From: Ktedonobacter robiniae
Lineage (GTDB): Bacteria; Chloroflexota; Ktedonobacteria; Ktedonobacterales; Ktedonobacteraceae
Assembly: GCF_016587375.1 (NCBI RefSeq)
Contig: NZ_BNJG01000002.1
Span: 1,612,001 to 1,676,000 of the forward strand
Length of the DNA stretch: 64,000 nt
Direction of reading: 5' to 3'
Below, piece by piece: positions 35,457 through 44,445 of this stretch. Below the pieces are notes generated by a model. That model saw nothing but the letters and a program-made list of their open reading frames with translations. It was not told the DNA's origin and made no database searches. The translations under genes and the position numbers were made by a program. The stretch's first letter is position 1. Every line of letters begins with the position of its first letter.

Positions 35457-35486
35457 TGACCTATATTGATAAATGATGATAGAATG
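35457..35486 (+). promoter_or_regulatory. Promoter for the 35585-37284 gene pair
   Basis: TTGACC (35457-35462), an 18-bp spacer and TAGAAT (35481-35486) precede the ATG at 35585 by about 100 bp. No other feature is seen in 35289-35584. Confidence 0.55.
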
Positions 35487-35584
35487 GCTCCTGTACCGCC
35501 ACGAATAGCACATAGTAGGTTCTAGCCCGCAGAAAGCTGCCAGTCGCTAATGTATATTCGTGCATTTGTATTTTGGAGAGCGTG

Positions 35585-36223
35585 ATGAATAGAAAGGTCT
35601 ACTATCTTGACCTGCAAACTTTGCTTGACTATCTCTCTGTGCATGGAGAGTCTTGCCTTTTGAGCAAGACCCTCAAGGAGAGGGGGCAGACTGGCTACGT
35701 TGAAGTGAGCGCTGGATCTATGATTTCCTGCTATATTCGAGAGGGGGAAAGAGTTGTCCTGCAGGGAGAGCAAGCTTTTAAGGCGCTAGCGCGTTTCTCA
35801 GAATGGCAGGTACAGCTTCAGAATGAGCAGGCCCCGTTACAATCGTTGATGTCCCCACCAGATCCTCCATCATCCTTCAATAGCCCATCTCTGCCCATGA
35901 TGCGACCAAATGCACAATTGCCTGCGACGAAACCAGGTATCTCGAGCGGACAATGGCCTGCGACGAGGCCGACCACGACAAGTGGACAATGGCCTGTGCT
36001 CGGACCTGGCTTCGTGCTTGGATGGCACCCAAGAATGAGGCGTAATATGATGGAAGAAGAGTTTACGGCTCTTCCTATGCGCCAACGCGTCGTACTACGC
36101 CTGGTATTGACAAAGGTGAATGGAGTACGAAGCGTAGAAGAGATCAAGGCACAGTTACAACTCTCCCCAGAAACTGTCGAAAGCGCGCTGGCATATCTGC
36201 GCGCGCGTAATATTATTGAATAA
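35585..36223 (+). CDS. DUF4388-like protein with C-terminal winged helix
   Basis: The start is ATG 35585 (GGAGAG upstream), giving 212 residues. The N-terminus (YYLDLQTLLDYLSVHGESCLL...GYVEVSAGSMISCYIREGERV) resembles the PatA/DUF4388 domain of bacterial signalling proteins. A proline-rich linker with two SGQWP repeats follows. The last 50 residues form a helix-turn-helix-like unit (MRQRVVLRLVLTKVNGVRSVEEIKAQLQLS). It may connect a signalling input to a membrane partner encoded 17 bp downstream. Confidence 0.65.
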   Translation: MNRKVYYLDLQTLLDYLSVHGESCLLSKTLKERGQTGYVEVSAGSMISCYIREGERVVLQGEQAFKALARFSEWQVQLQNEQAPLQSLMSPPDPPSSFNSPSLPMMRPNAQLPATKPGISSGQWPATRPTTTSGQWPVLGPGFVLGWHPRMRRNMMEEEFTALPMRQRVVLRLVLTKVNGVRSVEEIKAQLQLSPETVESALAYLRARNIIE

Positions 36224-36240
36224 GTTAGGAGGAATGGCAT

Positions 36241-37284
36241 ATGAAGCGATTTATGACCTGGTGGTATGCGTTCTCGATGCCAAAGCGCGGACCAGACACA
36301 ACTCCAGGTGAGCGTGAGCGTTCTCGCTATGCGCGGTTAACAAGTGGATTTCTTTTACTTATTTGTGCGCTTTTTCTACCACTTGCACCGATTATGATAT
36401 TTGATTCCCCGAATAGTCCTTCATCACCGCCTATCGGCATTGGTACCCTTATACTACTTGCATGCGCGTTTGGCTTTGGAAAAGCGGGGTGGAACTACAT
36501 TAGCGCTGCCTTCATTGTCGCATACAACATATTATGTATTAGCGCCGTAATGGCAACGAATCCGCTGGATCCTTCGCTTTTACCGCTCTTTGGCATCTTT
36601 TCTGTCTCAGTCATCATGGCTGGGGCTCTGTTGCCACCTGTCGCATCTCTAGTCGTAGGTGTGTTATGTTGCCTGGACATCGCTCTTATTAGTCAGCTCG
36701 TTCCTCATACACTTGCATATCAGCAAATGCTCGATAAAGGCCTTTTTACCGTTACTCTGATTGTGCCAGTCAGCATACAGCTCATGATCAGCGTTATGAC
36801 CTATGTCATTATGCGTAACCTGATCAATACTATTCGTCGTGCTGACCGCGCAGAAGAGATTGTCTCGTTGCAGCAGGAGCTCGCGTTACATGTACGGACA
36901 CAGGTGCAGCAGAAGCAGCAACTTGAAGAAGGCTTTCAGAAGATCGCGGAGACGCATGCACGTATCAGCAATGGTGATCTGAGTGTGCGTGTGAATCTGA
37001 GTGAGGGGCATATGCTCTGGAATGTCGCTGGTTCACTCAATAATCTTCTGAATCGCATGCAACGCATGAAGAGCGACGCGGACATGCTTATCGCGACGCG
37101 CCAGGCTGCCTATCAGGTCTCGAATGTGCTCCACCAGGCTGTCACGATGGGCACGATTAATAATGTTCATCTACCCACCACTGGTACTCCGCTTGATCCG
37201 GTTATCATCGAACTCAATAACGTAGCTCGTAGTGCTACGTCCCATTCTCAGTCTCGCTATGGGAACACGTTAGGACAGCATTAG
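36241..37284 (+). CDS. Six-helix membrane protein with HAMP-like tail and no output domain
   Basis: The 347-residue product starts at an ATG with TAGGAGGAA upstream. It has about six transmembrane helices (residues 38-205), then a coiled coil and a HAMP-like segment (ISNGDLSVRVNLSEGHMLWNVAGSLNNLLNRM, core GDLSVRVNL). It ends in a short helical tail with no kinase or effector domain. It parallels the protein at 4298-5464, which has the same HAMP type and is also encoded after a regulatory partner gene. Probably a membrane signal transducer working through a bound partner. Confidence 0.7.
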   Translation: MKRFMTWWYAFSMPKRGPDTTPGERERSRYARLTSGFLLLICALFLPLAPIMIFDSPNSPSSPPIGIGTLILLACAFGFGKAGWNYISAAFIVAYNILCISAVMATNPLDPSLLPLFGIFSVSVIMAGALLPPVASLVVGVLCCLDIALISQLVPHTLAYQQMLDKGLFTVTLIVPVSIQLMISVMTYVIMRNLINTIRRADRAEEIVSLQQELALHVRTQVQQKQQLEEGFQKIAETHARISNGDLSVRVNLSEGHMLWNVAGSLNNLLNRMQRMKSDADMLIATRQAAYQVSNVLHQAVTMGTINNVHLPTTGTPLDPVIIELNNVARSATSHSQSRYGNTLGQH

Positions 37285-37331
37285 CAACAACAGTATTTGT
37301 GAAAATAACAAGAGAAGGAAGCAGTATATTT

Positions 37332-38291
37332 ATGCGTATTCTGGTTACTGGCGCTTTTGGTAACGTTGGCTTTAGCACTGTACAGGCGCTCATCGAGCAG
37401 GGGCAAACGGTTCGCTGCTTTGATCTGAAGTCGAAGGGGGCGGAGAAGAAGGCCCACCTTGTTGAGGGAAAAGCCGAGATTATCTGGGGCGATATCCGCG
37501 ATGCCCAGGCCGTAGCTGAGGCTGTGAAGGGGCAAGAGGCTGTCATTCACCTGGCATATATCATTCCACCTGCTGTGGATGAGAACCCTCAACTGGCCCA
37601 GGAGGTGAATGTTGGGGGAACACGCAATGTCATCGAGGCGGCCAAAGCACAGAGCCAGCCACCGAAGGTCCTCTTTAGCTCCAGCCTGGATGTCTTTGGG
37701 CCTACGCAGGATCAGGAGCCGCCGCGCCGCCTGACCGATCCCGTTATAGCGACCGACGAGTATACCAGGCATAAACTAGAGGGCGAAGAGATGTTGCGAA
37801 CCTCTAACCTGGAATGGGCAATTTACCGCTTTGGCGATGTGCCTCCGTTAGAGACACGTCAGATGCATCCTATTATGTATACCATTCCCTTGAACACACG
37901 CCTGGAGGTGGTTCACACCCATGATGTGGGCCTGGCAATCGCCAATGGCATGCATAGTCCCATCTGGGGCAAGGTCTGGTTGATTGGTGGCGGTCCTAAG
38001 TGCCAGATTCGCTATCGTGACTACCTCTATCATACACTTGGCGAAATTGGTATTCAGCCTCCACCAGACGAAGCCTTCGCGCCCGATAGCAAGCCCTATT
38101 GTACCGACTGGCTCGATACTGAAGAGAGCCAGGCGCTCTTACAATACCAACGCCATACCTTTGACGAGATCATGCGCGACGTGGCGGAGGCGACCCGCCC
38201 CAAAGGAGCCGTGGCCCTTATCCTGCCGCTCCTGCGCCCGCTGGTCCGCAGGCAGATGTTGAAGATGTCACCTTACCTTCAGCAGAAATAG
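37332..38291 (+). CDS. NAD(P)-dependent epimerase/dehydratase (extended SDR-like)
   Basis: The start is ATG 37332 with AGAAGGAAG upstream, giving 319 residues. The Rossmann motif is VTGAFGNVGFSTVQAL, followed by GDIRDAQAVAEAV, VIHLAYIIPP, FSSSLDVFGP and the catalytic YTRHK. The substrate is probably a nucleotide sugar or small carbonyl compound, but it cannot be set from sequence. A hairpin follows. Confidence 0.87.
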   Translation: MRILVTGAFGNVGFSTVQALIEQGQTVRCFDLKSKGAEKKAHLVEGKAEIIWGDIRDAQAVAEAVKGQEAVIHLAYIIPPAVDENPQLAQEVNVGGTRNVIEAAKAQSQPPKVLFSSSLDVFGPTQDQEPPRRLTDPVIATDEYTRHKLEGEEMLRTSNLEWAIYRFGDVPPLETRQMHPIMYTIPLNTRLEVVHTHDVGLAIANGMHSPIWGKVWLIGGGPKCQIRYRDYLYHTLGEIGIQPPPDEAFAPDSKPYCTDWLDTEESQALLQYQRHTFDEIMRDVAEATRPKGAVALILPLLRPLVRRQMLKMSPYLQQK

Positions 38292-38370
38292 CCTGAGGGC
38301 CTGGTGAATCTAGCGAAGAGTGTATGCCATTTTATTGATAAGTTGACAATGCCACTTTCTGTTACCTTTT

Positions 38371-38399
38371 CTCCTACTTCTACGTAGAAAAAGTAGGAG
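38371..38399 (+). terminator. Hairpin terminator with A/T-rich tail
   Basis: CTCCTACTT (38371-38379) pairs with AAGTAGGAG (38391-38399) and is followed by TTATATTTGA. It ends the epimerase gene. Confidence 0.65.
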
Positions 38400-38433
38400 T
38401 TATATTTGACCCCTAGAAGCAGGAGGCGTTGCG

Positions 38434-38697
38434 ATGAACCAGACGATGCGCGCTCCCCGAGGAGCGGCGATCCCGTCCCCTGATGGCTATGATATTCTGC
38501 GTCAGGATGGGCGATATTTTCCTGTTCGTGTCCATCTGCATGATCCTGTGCATCCTGGAACGACAGCCTTCAAGCGTCAAGATGGAACGGTGGTTTCCTT
38601 TGCTAAACGCCTCTCTGCTCTGGTCTTCCTGTATCAACAACAGGAGCATCAAGCTGAGGATCAGGAGCAAACCACCTCTCACGCCTCGTCTTTGTGA
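38434..38697 (+). CDS. Small conserved-looking protein of unknown function
   Basis: The 87-residue product starts after a clear AGGAGG site. It shows DGYDILRQDGRYFPVRVHLHDPVHPGT and ends in a glutamine/glutamate-rich tail. It has no membrane segment and no recognised domain. It is bracketed by hairpins at 38371-38399 and 38726-38770, so it is probably monocistronic. Confidence 0.6.
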   Translation: MNQTMRAPRGAAIPSPDGYDILRQDGRYFPVRVHLHDPVHPGTTAFKRQDGTVVSFAKRLSALVFLYQQQEHQAEDQEQTTSHASSL

Positions 38698-38725
38698 ACA
38701 TATTATCCGCCTCTGTGCTCTTTTC

Positions 38726-38770
38726 GCACCTACTCAGAGGCTCAGACGAGAAGACCCTCTGAGTAGGTGC
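38726..38770 (+). terminator. 15-bp hairpin
   Basis: GCACCTACTCAGAGG (38726-38740) pairs with 38756-38770 across a 15-base loop, between the small gene and the histidine kinase gene. Confidence 0.55.
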
Positions 38771-38788
38771 AGGAAGAGAGTAATATGA

Positions 38789-41035
38789 ATGGATGACTTA
38801 CAAGATCAAATGAGTACGCCCCAGCAAGACAACGGCGCGGAGTCACGCCTTATGCATGAACAGGACTGGGCTCTCACTCCTCTGAGTATCCCATCAACAG
38901 GACAGAATACTCTCTCTGAGCACACATTCGCAGGCCATACACATGTTGTTTGCTTTAGTGAGCACGATGCCTCACTCATCACCATGCTCAGCGCATTTCT
39001 CGGTGATGGTTTACGGGCAGGGGACAACTGCATCGTCGTCGCAACACCCTCTCACCACGAACACCTGGAGCAGCACTTGCAAGCTACTGGCTTCGATCTG
39101 GCTCAGGCCGTGGCCACTGGGACCTATATCCCTTTAGATGCCGCTACAACTATGGCGCGCTTCCTCGTCGATGGGCAGCCAGATTCGACCCGCTTCATAG
39201 AGGTGATAGGACCGCTCATCGAACAAGCAACGCAGGGAGGCCGCCGCGTGCGTATCTTTGGGGAAATGGTCGCGCTCTTGTGGGCACAGGGGAAGCAGGC
39301 GGCAGCCATTCGCCTGGAAGAATTCTGGAACGCGTTAGGTCAGAGGTATACCTTTTCCCTTTTCTGCGCGTACCCACTCCAGGACTTTGATGGAAGGAAG
39401 CATGAGGCAGCATTCACTCACATTTGCCAGTTGCACTCCCAGCTCGTTCCCCCTACGAGCTATACCCAGCTCACTGAACAGGAACGGTTACGGACCTTTA
39501 CACTGCTGCAACAGAAGGCTAACACCTTACAGGTCAAGATCACGGAAAGCCAGGCCGCACAAGAGCGGCTCCGGGCCCTGGCAGCCATTGTGGAGTCGTC
39601 TGATGATGCTATCCTCAGCAAAACTCTCTCAGGCATTATCACCAGTTGGAATAGCGCAGCCCAGCGCATCTATGGCTATACGGCCCAGGAAATGATTGGA
39701 GCGCATGTGACCCGGATTTTCCCGCCGGATCAATACGAGGAATTTGAGCAGATCATGGCGAAGATTCGCCTTGGTGAACCAGTAGATCACTTTGAAACCC
39801 GACGTGTACGCAAAGACGGCCAGGAACTCCTGGTTTCCGTTACGATCTCTCCCATCAAAGATGAAAACGGCGTGATTTTTGGTGCCTCGACCATCGCCCG
39901 TGATATCACGGAGCAGCGGCGCTTAGAAGCGAAGTCGCAGCGACTCTTTGCTTCTAATTTGATCGGGATTTTTGTCGCGGATGAGACGGGAAGGCTTCTG
40001 GAAACCAATCAAGCCTTCCTGGATCTGGTGGGCTATACCCAAGATGAGTGGCAGGCAGAAGCGCCTCTTGCCATGACGTCTCCCTCTTTTCTGGCTTCGT
40101 TCCTTCGCCCACTCATTCAGTCTGCACACGCTGGAAATGGCTCCTCCGACCCGCAGGAAACCATCTTGTTGCATAAAAGTGGGAAGGCTCTCCCGATACT
40201 TATGGCCCTGACCTGCATCGAGCACACTCAGACCTGTATCGGCTTCGTGCTCGATATCAGTGAACGCAAAGCCTTGGAGCAGCGCAAAGACATCTTTATC
40301 GGCATGGCTTCCCATGAACTCAAAACCCCGGTGACCAGTCTGAAGGGCTTTCTGGGCCTGGTACAACGACTCCTCTCACAAAAGGAATTTTCGCAACAGG
40401 GAAATGAAAAAATTCTGCAATATCTTGCCCGCATGGATGCACAAATCGAGAAATTAACCAAACTCATCAATGATCTGCTGGATGTTTCCATGATGCAGGC
40501 AGGACAACTGATCTACCGAGAAGAGCAGGTAGAGGTGGATACCCTGGTACGAGAGATTGTGGAGAACGTGCAGGAGACGACGCAGACGCATCGCTTGCTT
40601 GTGCAAGGAGAGACGCGAACTGCTGTCTTTGGAGACCCGGATCGCCTGGGGCAAGTGCTGATAAATCTTCTCCAGAATGCTATTAAATATTCGCCCAACG
40701 CCAACACCGTTCTTATTCATTTGGACGCAACTGAGGAGCAGGTGCAGATCCGCGTTCAGGATTTTGGCCTGGGCATTAGCAAAGAGCATCACCAGAAAAT
40801 TTTTGAGCGTTTCTATCGGGTCACCGATCAAGAGGAGAAAACCTATCCAGGTATGGGGATTGGCCTGACCATCTCACAAGAAATTATCAAGCGACATGGA
40901 GGACGCTTCTGGGTCGAGAGTGAGCGCAACAAAGGAGCCATCTTTTCTCTAAGCTTGCCCCTTATACAGCGAGAAAGCCAGGTACTCTCTCAGGAGGAAG
41001 AGCGTGAAAGGATGAAGCAGCCAAATGCAGAGTAG
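38789..41035 (+). CDS. Soluble MEDS-PAS-PAS histidine kinase
   Basis: The 748-residue product has no membrane segment. Residues about 45-230 form a MEDS (DcmR-type) sensory domain (HVVCFSEHDASLITMLSAFLGDGLRAGDNCIVVAT, RVRIFGEMVALLWAQG; partial strings). Two PAS domains follow (DDAILSKTLSGIITSWNSAA and NLIGIFVADETGRLLETN). Then come HisKA (GMASHELKTPVTSLKGF) and HATPase (NLLQNAIKYSPNA, DFGLGI, GMGIGL). MEDS domains are linked to sensing of one-carbon or hydrocarbon compounds in other bacteria. The gene overlaps a response-regulator gene by 11 bp, so the pair is a two-component system. Confidence 0.9.
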   Translation: MDDLQDQMSTPQQDNGAESRLMHEQDWALTPLSIPSTGQNTLSEHTFAGHTHVVCFSEHDASLITMLSAFLGDGLRAGDNCIVVATPSHHEHLEQHLQATGFDLAQAVATGTYIPLDAATTMARFLVDGQPDSTRFIEVIGPLIEQATQGGRRVRIFGEMVALLWAQGKQAAAIRLEEFWNALGQRYTFSLFCAYPLQDFDGRKHEAAFTHICQLHSQLVPPTSYTQLTEQERLRTFTLLQQKANTLQVKITESQAAQERLRALAAIVESSDDAILSKTLSGIITSWNSAAQRIYGYTAQEMIGAHVTRIFPPDQYEEFEQIMAKIRLGEPVDHFETRRVRKDGQELLVSVTISPIKDENGVIFGASTIARDITEQRRLEAKSQRLFASNLIGIFVADETGRLLETNQAFLDLVGYTQDEWQAEAPLAMTSPSFLASFLRPLIQSAHAGNGSSDPQETILLHKSGKALPILMALTCIEHTQTCIGFVLDISERKALEQRKDIFIGMASHELKTPVTSLKGFLGLVQRLLSQKEFSQQGNEKILQYLARMDAQIEKLTKLINDLLDVSMMQAGQLIYREEQVEVDTLVREIVENVQETTQTHRLLVQGETRTAVFGDPDRLGQVLINLLQNAIKYSPNANTVLIHLDATEEQVQIRVQDFGLGISKEHHQKIFERFYRVTDQEEKTYPGMGIGLTISQEIIKRHGGRFWVESERNKGAIFSLSLPLIQRESQVLSQEEERERMKQPNAE

Positions 41036-41402
41036 ACAAAGTCAACAGAAAACGCTCCTGGTGGTTGATGACGATCTCGACATTCTCGACTTTTTGCACG
41101 ACCTGCTTTCCATGGAGGGCTATCGAGTGCTCATCACAACGAAGACAGAGGTACTGGATCAATTGCAGCAAAATGCCTTGCCTGACCTCATCCTGCTGGA
41201 TGTGTTTCTATCGGGTCGAGATGGACGAGAGGTCACCAGACACCTGAAAAGCCAGGAGGAGACCAGGGCGATCCCTATCATCATGTTTTCGGCTTACCCT
41301 AATGTGAAAGCGACTGTGCAGGCAGCGGGCGCCGATGCTTTCATCGAAAAACCTTTTGATATGGATATCTTAGTCACAAAAATCGCGCACTTCCTCTGCT
41401 AG
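41025..41402 (+). CDS. Single-domain response regulator (CheY-like)
   Basis: The 125-residue receiver has the acidic pair in LLVVDDDLDILDF, the phospho-acceptor in LILLDVFLSG, the Ser/Thr switch in IIMFSAYP and Lys in FIEKPFD. There is no output domain, so it may act by protein interaction or in a phosphorelay. It overlaps the kinase gene and its stop lies in the first copy of a 51-bp duplication. Confidence 0.9.
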   Translation: MQSRQSQQKTLLVVDDDLDILDFLHDLLSMEGYRVLITTKTEVLDQLQQNALPDLILLDVFLSGRDGREVTRHLKSQEETRAIPIIMFSAYPNVKATVQAAGADAFIEKPFDMDILVTKIAHFLC

Positions 41403-41499
41403 AGCAGTGTACAGAAAGGTTGATTTAGGGCTATCGACCGACGCTACTGCTAGAGCAGTGTACAGAAAGGTTGATTTAGGGCTATCGACCGACGCTACT
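41398..41499 (+). repeat. Exact 51-bp tandem duplication
   Basis: 41398-41448 is repeated identically at 41449-41499. The unit begins GCTAGAGCAGTGTACAG and ends GACCGACGCTACT. The first copy includes the response-regulator stop codon. The second runs into a repeat-family arm (ACTAAAGTACGCGTCG). Perfect identity points to a recent duplication or an assembly duplication. Confidence 0.9.
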
Positions 41500-41561
41500 A
41501 AAGTACGCGTCGTGCCACCGCACAGCTCAATGCATCTGGACACTGCTTTTCTGCTAACTCT

Positions 41562-42008
41562 CTATCTGAGGCACCCTTCGCCTTCAATGGTGAGGTTAGC
41601 AGTTTTCTGCGGATCACTCGTGCACTGCAACGTGATGCTCCCATCTATAGAGAAGCCGGGATCATAGTCAAAGGTGAGCGCCTGCCCCACCTGTATGTCC
41701 TGCGCAGAGTATACTACTTGGTCTCCATCTTTCACTTCGACGGCATATACAGAGCTGTCTTGAGGAGCAGTAATCTTTACTTCCGCGTGAATATGCGCCC
41801 AGAGCACCGTATATGAGCCGCTTTTAGTAAATGTCCCGTTGACCAATGAAGCTGTATATGTTCCTTTCTGGCATGTGAGAGGCGATGTGGTAAGGTGGTG
41901 TTTCGCTTTGAGCGTTTCTAGTTGCTGAAGCTGCTGATCTGTTAAAGACAGGGATGCTGCTGCCCCCTGAAGCAATTGGCTAGGATTTGGGGAAGGTTGC
42001 ATTGTCAT
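41562..42008 (-). CDS. Uncharacterised protein, probable beta-sandwich
   Basis: The 148-residue product starts after CAGGAGAAACAACC. The first 45 residues are helical (SLSLTDQQLQQLETLKAKHHL), followed by alternating strands (SYTVLWAHIHAEVKITAP, VYAVEVKDGDQVVYSAQDI). There is no signal peptide. Two of its three cysteines lie at the C-terminal end. No family is recognised. It is convergent with the response-regulator gene. Confidence 0.6.
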   Translation of the reverse strand: MTMQPSPNPSQLLQGAAASLSLTDQQLQQLETLKAKHHLTTSPLTCQKGTYTASLVNGTFTKSGSYTVLWAHIHAEVKITAPQDSSVYAVEVKDGDQVVYSAQDIQVGQALTFDYDPGFSIDGSITLQCTSDPQKTANLTIEGEGCLR

Positions 42009-42211
42009 GGTTGTTTCTCCTGTTCTTAAGAGCTCAAGTGCACTTCTGGCGAAAACTCATTATATAACCAATATAAGGAGTATACACGTATCTTACTGTT
42101 ATTGCCAATAAAAAATATGAGATAATTAAATTCATTTAATACATTAAATATGAGCAACAGTTGCGCCACTCAAGATTGCCTCTAATCAGGGGTGAGATTG
42201 TCCGCTTTTGC

Positions 42212-42220
42212 TGCTATACT
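42212..42220 (+). promoter_or_regulatory. Extended -10 promoter ahead of the AraC gene
   Basis: TG at 42212-42213 and TATACT at 42215-42220 form an extended -10, 43 bp before the chosen ATG. No good -35 is present. Confidence 0.45.
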
Positions 42221-42262
42221 TGCTCTAGAAGAAAGATGCTGTTTTCCCTTCTAGGATGGAGT

Positions 42263-43123
42263 ATGCGTGTGGAGAAGAGACGCCAGGGGGCCGGGTCGGG
42301 CCTGGAAGAAAAGGCGATGTTCTGGCGCGATCCGGCATTTAATGATCTAGAGCTGTTGCAGGCGACGTATGTGACGCATAGCTTTGCCCCGCATACGCAT
42401 GAGGGCTATGCCATTGGCGTGATTGAGTCGGGTGCCGAGCGCTTTAAGTATCGCGGTAGCTCGCATCTCGCCCCCCAGGGCAGCGTGGTCGCGGTTAATC
42501 CGGGCGAGGTCCATACGGGTGCGGCGGCCATTGAGCGGGGTTGGAGCTATCGGATGTTCTATCCTGATGTCTCGCTGGTCCAGCGGGCCGCCTCGCCGGA
42601 TGAGACACGCATGCTGGATGTTCCCTTCTTCCCCTCTCCTGTAATCCATGACCCTATGCTGGCTGGCATGCTCTCTCAGCTTCACCTGGCGCTGGCAAAC
42701 TCGCCCTCCACCCTGGAAAGGGAGTCCAGGCTGACCTGGACCTTTGCGCACCTGGTGATGCGCCACGCGGATACACACCTCATCGAGCGTCCCACCAGGG
42801 GGGGTCGCTCGATTGTTCAGCATGTGCGGACCTACCTTGAGGAGCATGCTACAGAGAATGTCTCGCTGGACCATCTGGCGGGCCTGGTGCAGCTCAGCCC
42901 CTTTCACCTGCTGCGCGTCTTCCGCGAGACGGTGGGTCTACCTCCCCATAGCTATCTCACTCAGCTACGTGTGACGCGTGCCAAGCGCCTTATCGCGTCC
43001 TCGATGCCCCTGGCGGAGGTGGCGGGTGCCGTTGGCTTTAGCGACCAGAGCCACCTGACGCGCCACTTTAAAGCCCTGGTCGGTGTGACGCCGGGGCAGT
43101 ATGCACGCGCCTGCCAGCGATAG
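42263..43123 (+). CDS. AraC-family transcriptional regulator
   Basis: The start is ATG 42263 with AGGATGGAG upstream, giving 286 residues. The N-terminal cupin-like AraC binding domain shows FAPHTHEGYAIGVIESGAE and NPGEVHTG. The C-terminal double HTH shows SLDHLAGLVQLSPFHLLRVFRETVG and MPLAEVAGAVGFSDQSHLTRHFKALVGVTPGQY. It lies just upstream of azlCD and probably controls them; AraC-azlC linkage is common. Confidence 0.9.
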   Translation: MRVEKRRQGAGSGLEEKAMFWRDPAFNDLELLQATYVTHSFAPHTHEGYAIGVIESGAERFKYRGSSHLAPQGSVVAVNPGEVHTGAAAIERGWSYRMFYPDVSLVQRAASPDETRMLDVPFFPSPVIHDPMLAGMLSQLHLALANSPSTLERESRLTWTFAHLVMRHADTHLIERPTRGGRSIVQHVRTYLEEHATENVSLDHLAGLVQLSPFHLLRVFRETVGLPPHSYLTQLRVTRAKRLIASSMPLAEVAGAVGFSDQSHLTRHFKALVGVTPGQYARACQR

Positions 43124-43170
43124 CAAGAACGTTCAAGACGGTCTCCCAACATATGCCCTAAAATAGGGAT

Positions 43171-43947
43171 ATGCAAACATCACATTCCGAATTTTTCGCA
43201 GGCATCAAAAACACGCTCCCTATCCTGATGGGGACAGTACCCTTTGGCCTGATCTATGGCGTCACCGCACGCAGCTCGGGTCTCTCGCTGGCCCTGACTC
43301 AGGCCATGTCGTCTATCGTCTTCGCTGGCTCGGCTCAGTTTGTGACGGTCCAGCTCCTGGCGGCCGCCCTGCCAGCGGGTATTATTTTGCTGACGGCTGG
43401 CATCATCAATTTACGCCATGCCCTCTATAGCGCATCCATCGCGCCCTACCTGCGCCGCCTGAGCACAGGCTGGAAACTGCTGCTGGCCTATCTCCTGGTC
43501 GACGAGGTCTACGCTATCGCGATTACGCGTTTTCAGCAGCAAGACGAAAGCCCGCATAAGCACTGGTATTTCCTGGGAGCCGGGCTGGCGCTCTGGAGCA
43601 CCTGGCAGGCAGGTACAGCGGTAGGCATGCTCCTGGGGGCCAACATTCCGGCAAACTGGTCGCTGGACTTCACTTTGCCGCTGACCTTTATCGCCCTCGT
43701 GGTCCCGGTGCTCAAAGAGCGGGTGGAAGTCATTGTAGCGCTGGCTGCTGGGCTGGTCGCGGTGCTGGCGGCGCACCTGCCTCTTAACTCCGGCCTGCTG
43801 GTGGCTACCTTTGCCAGCATCTTGCTTGGCCTCCTGCTTGAGACAAAGATGAAAAGGAAAGCTCCGCTTGAGGAGAGCGTGGAGCAGAGTGAACATACCC
43901 CCTCGACCTCTCTGGAGGAGAGAGACGGCAAGGAGTTGAAGTCATGA
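43171..43947 (+). CDS. azlC: AzlC-family branched-chain amino acid exporter, large subunit
   Basis: The 258-residue product has AzlC hallmarks: ILMGTVPFGLIYGV, MSSIVFAGSAQFV, NLRHALYSASIAPYL and LVDEVYAIAITRF, with about seven membrane segments and a charged C-terminal tail. With AzlD it forms an exporter of branched-chain amino acids or analogues. The stop overlaps azlD by four bases (ATGA). Confidence 0.9.
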   Translation: MQTSHSEFFAGIKNTLPILMGTVPFGLIYGVTARSSGLSLALTQAMSSIVFAGSAQFVTVQLLAAALPAGIILLTAGIINLRHALYSASIAPYLRRLSTGWKLLLAYLLVDEVYAIAITRFQQQDESPHKHWYFLGAGLALWSTWQAGTAVGMLLGANIPANWSLDFTLPLTFIALVVPVLKERVEVIVALAAGLVAVLAAHLPLNSGLLVATFASILLGLLLETKMKRKAPLEESVEQSEHTPSTSLEERDGKELKS

Positions 43948-44261
43948 TGACCTGGCTGCTGATTATTGGAATTGGTCTTCTGACCTACGGGTTGCGCTTG
44001 AGCTTTATCGTGGGCCTGGGACGGGTGGAGATGCCCGCGTTGGCGCTCAGGACCCTGCGCTTCGTGCCGATAGCGGTGCTCACGGCTATCATTGTACCCC
44101 AGCTTCTGCTCCCGGGTGGGGTCGTAGATCTCTCTCTGCACAATCCGCGCTGGCTGGCGGGCCTCCTTGCTGCCCTTATAGCCTGGCGAACGCGCAACGT
44201 TTTTCTGACGATTGTGATAGGGATGCTCGCCCTGTGGGGCCTCCAGGCGCTCTTCGGCTAG
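43944..44261 (+). CDS. azlD: AzlD-family transporter small subunit
   Basis: The 105-residue, four-helix protein has LTYGLRLSFIV, ALRTLRFVPIAVLTAIIVPQLL and LAALIAWRTRNVFLTIVIGMLALW, typical of AzlD. It is coupled to azlC by overlap. Confidence 0.9.
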   Translation: MMTWLLIIGIGLLTYGLRLSFIVGLGRVEMPALALRTLRFVPIAVLTAIIVPQLLLPGGVVDLSLHNPRWLAGLLAALIAWRTRNVFLTIVIGMLALWGLQALFG

Positions 44262-44445
44262 TCTCTACCTGCCGTATAGAGAGACTATTGTCTCTCTTGC
44301 TTTATTTGGCTGCTTGGTGCACAATTGAAGGAAAGATTTTATTCGCATCTATAGCGCCATGCTCGTGTGGACTGGCCTATAGATGTACTTCACATTTCAA
44401 GCTCGCAAAGATGCCTTTTTTAGAATATGTGGAGGAAACGGGTTA

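Noticed and set aside
41407..41667. 86-codon frame across the 51-bp duplication
   Set aside because: It is open only because the repeat length is a multiple of three; no ribosome site or domain is present.
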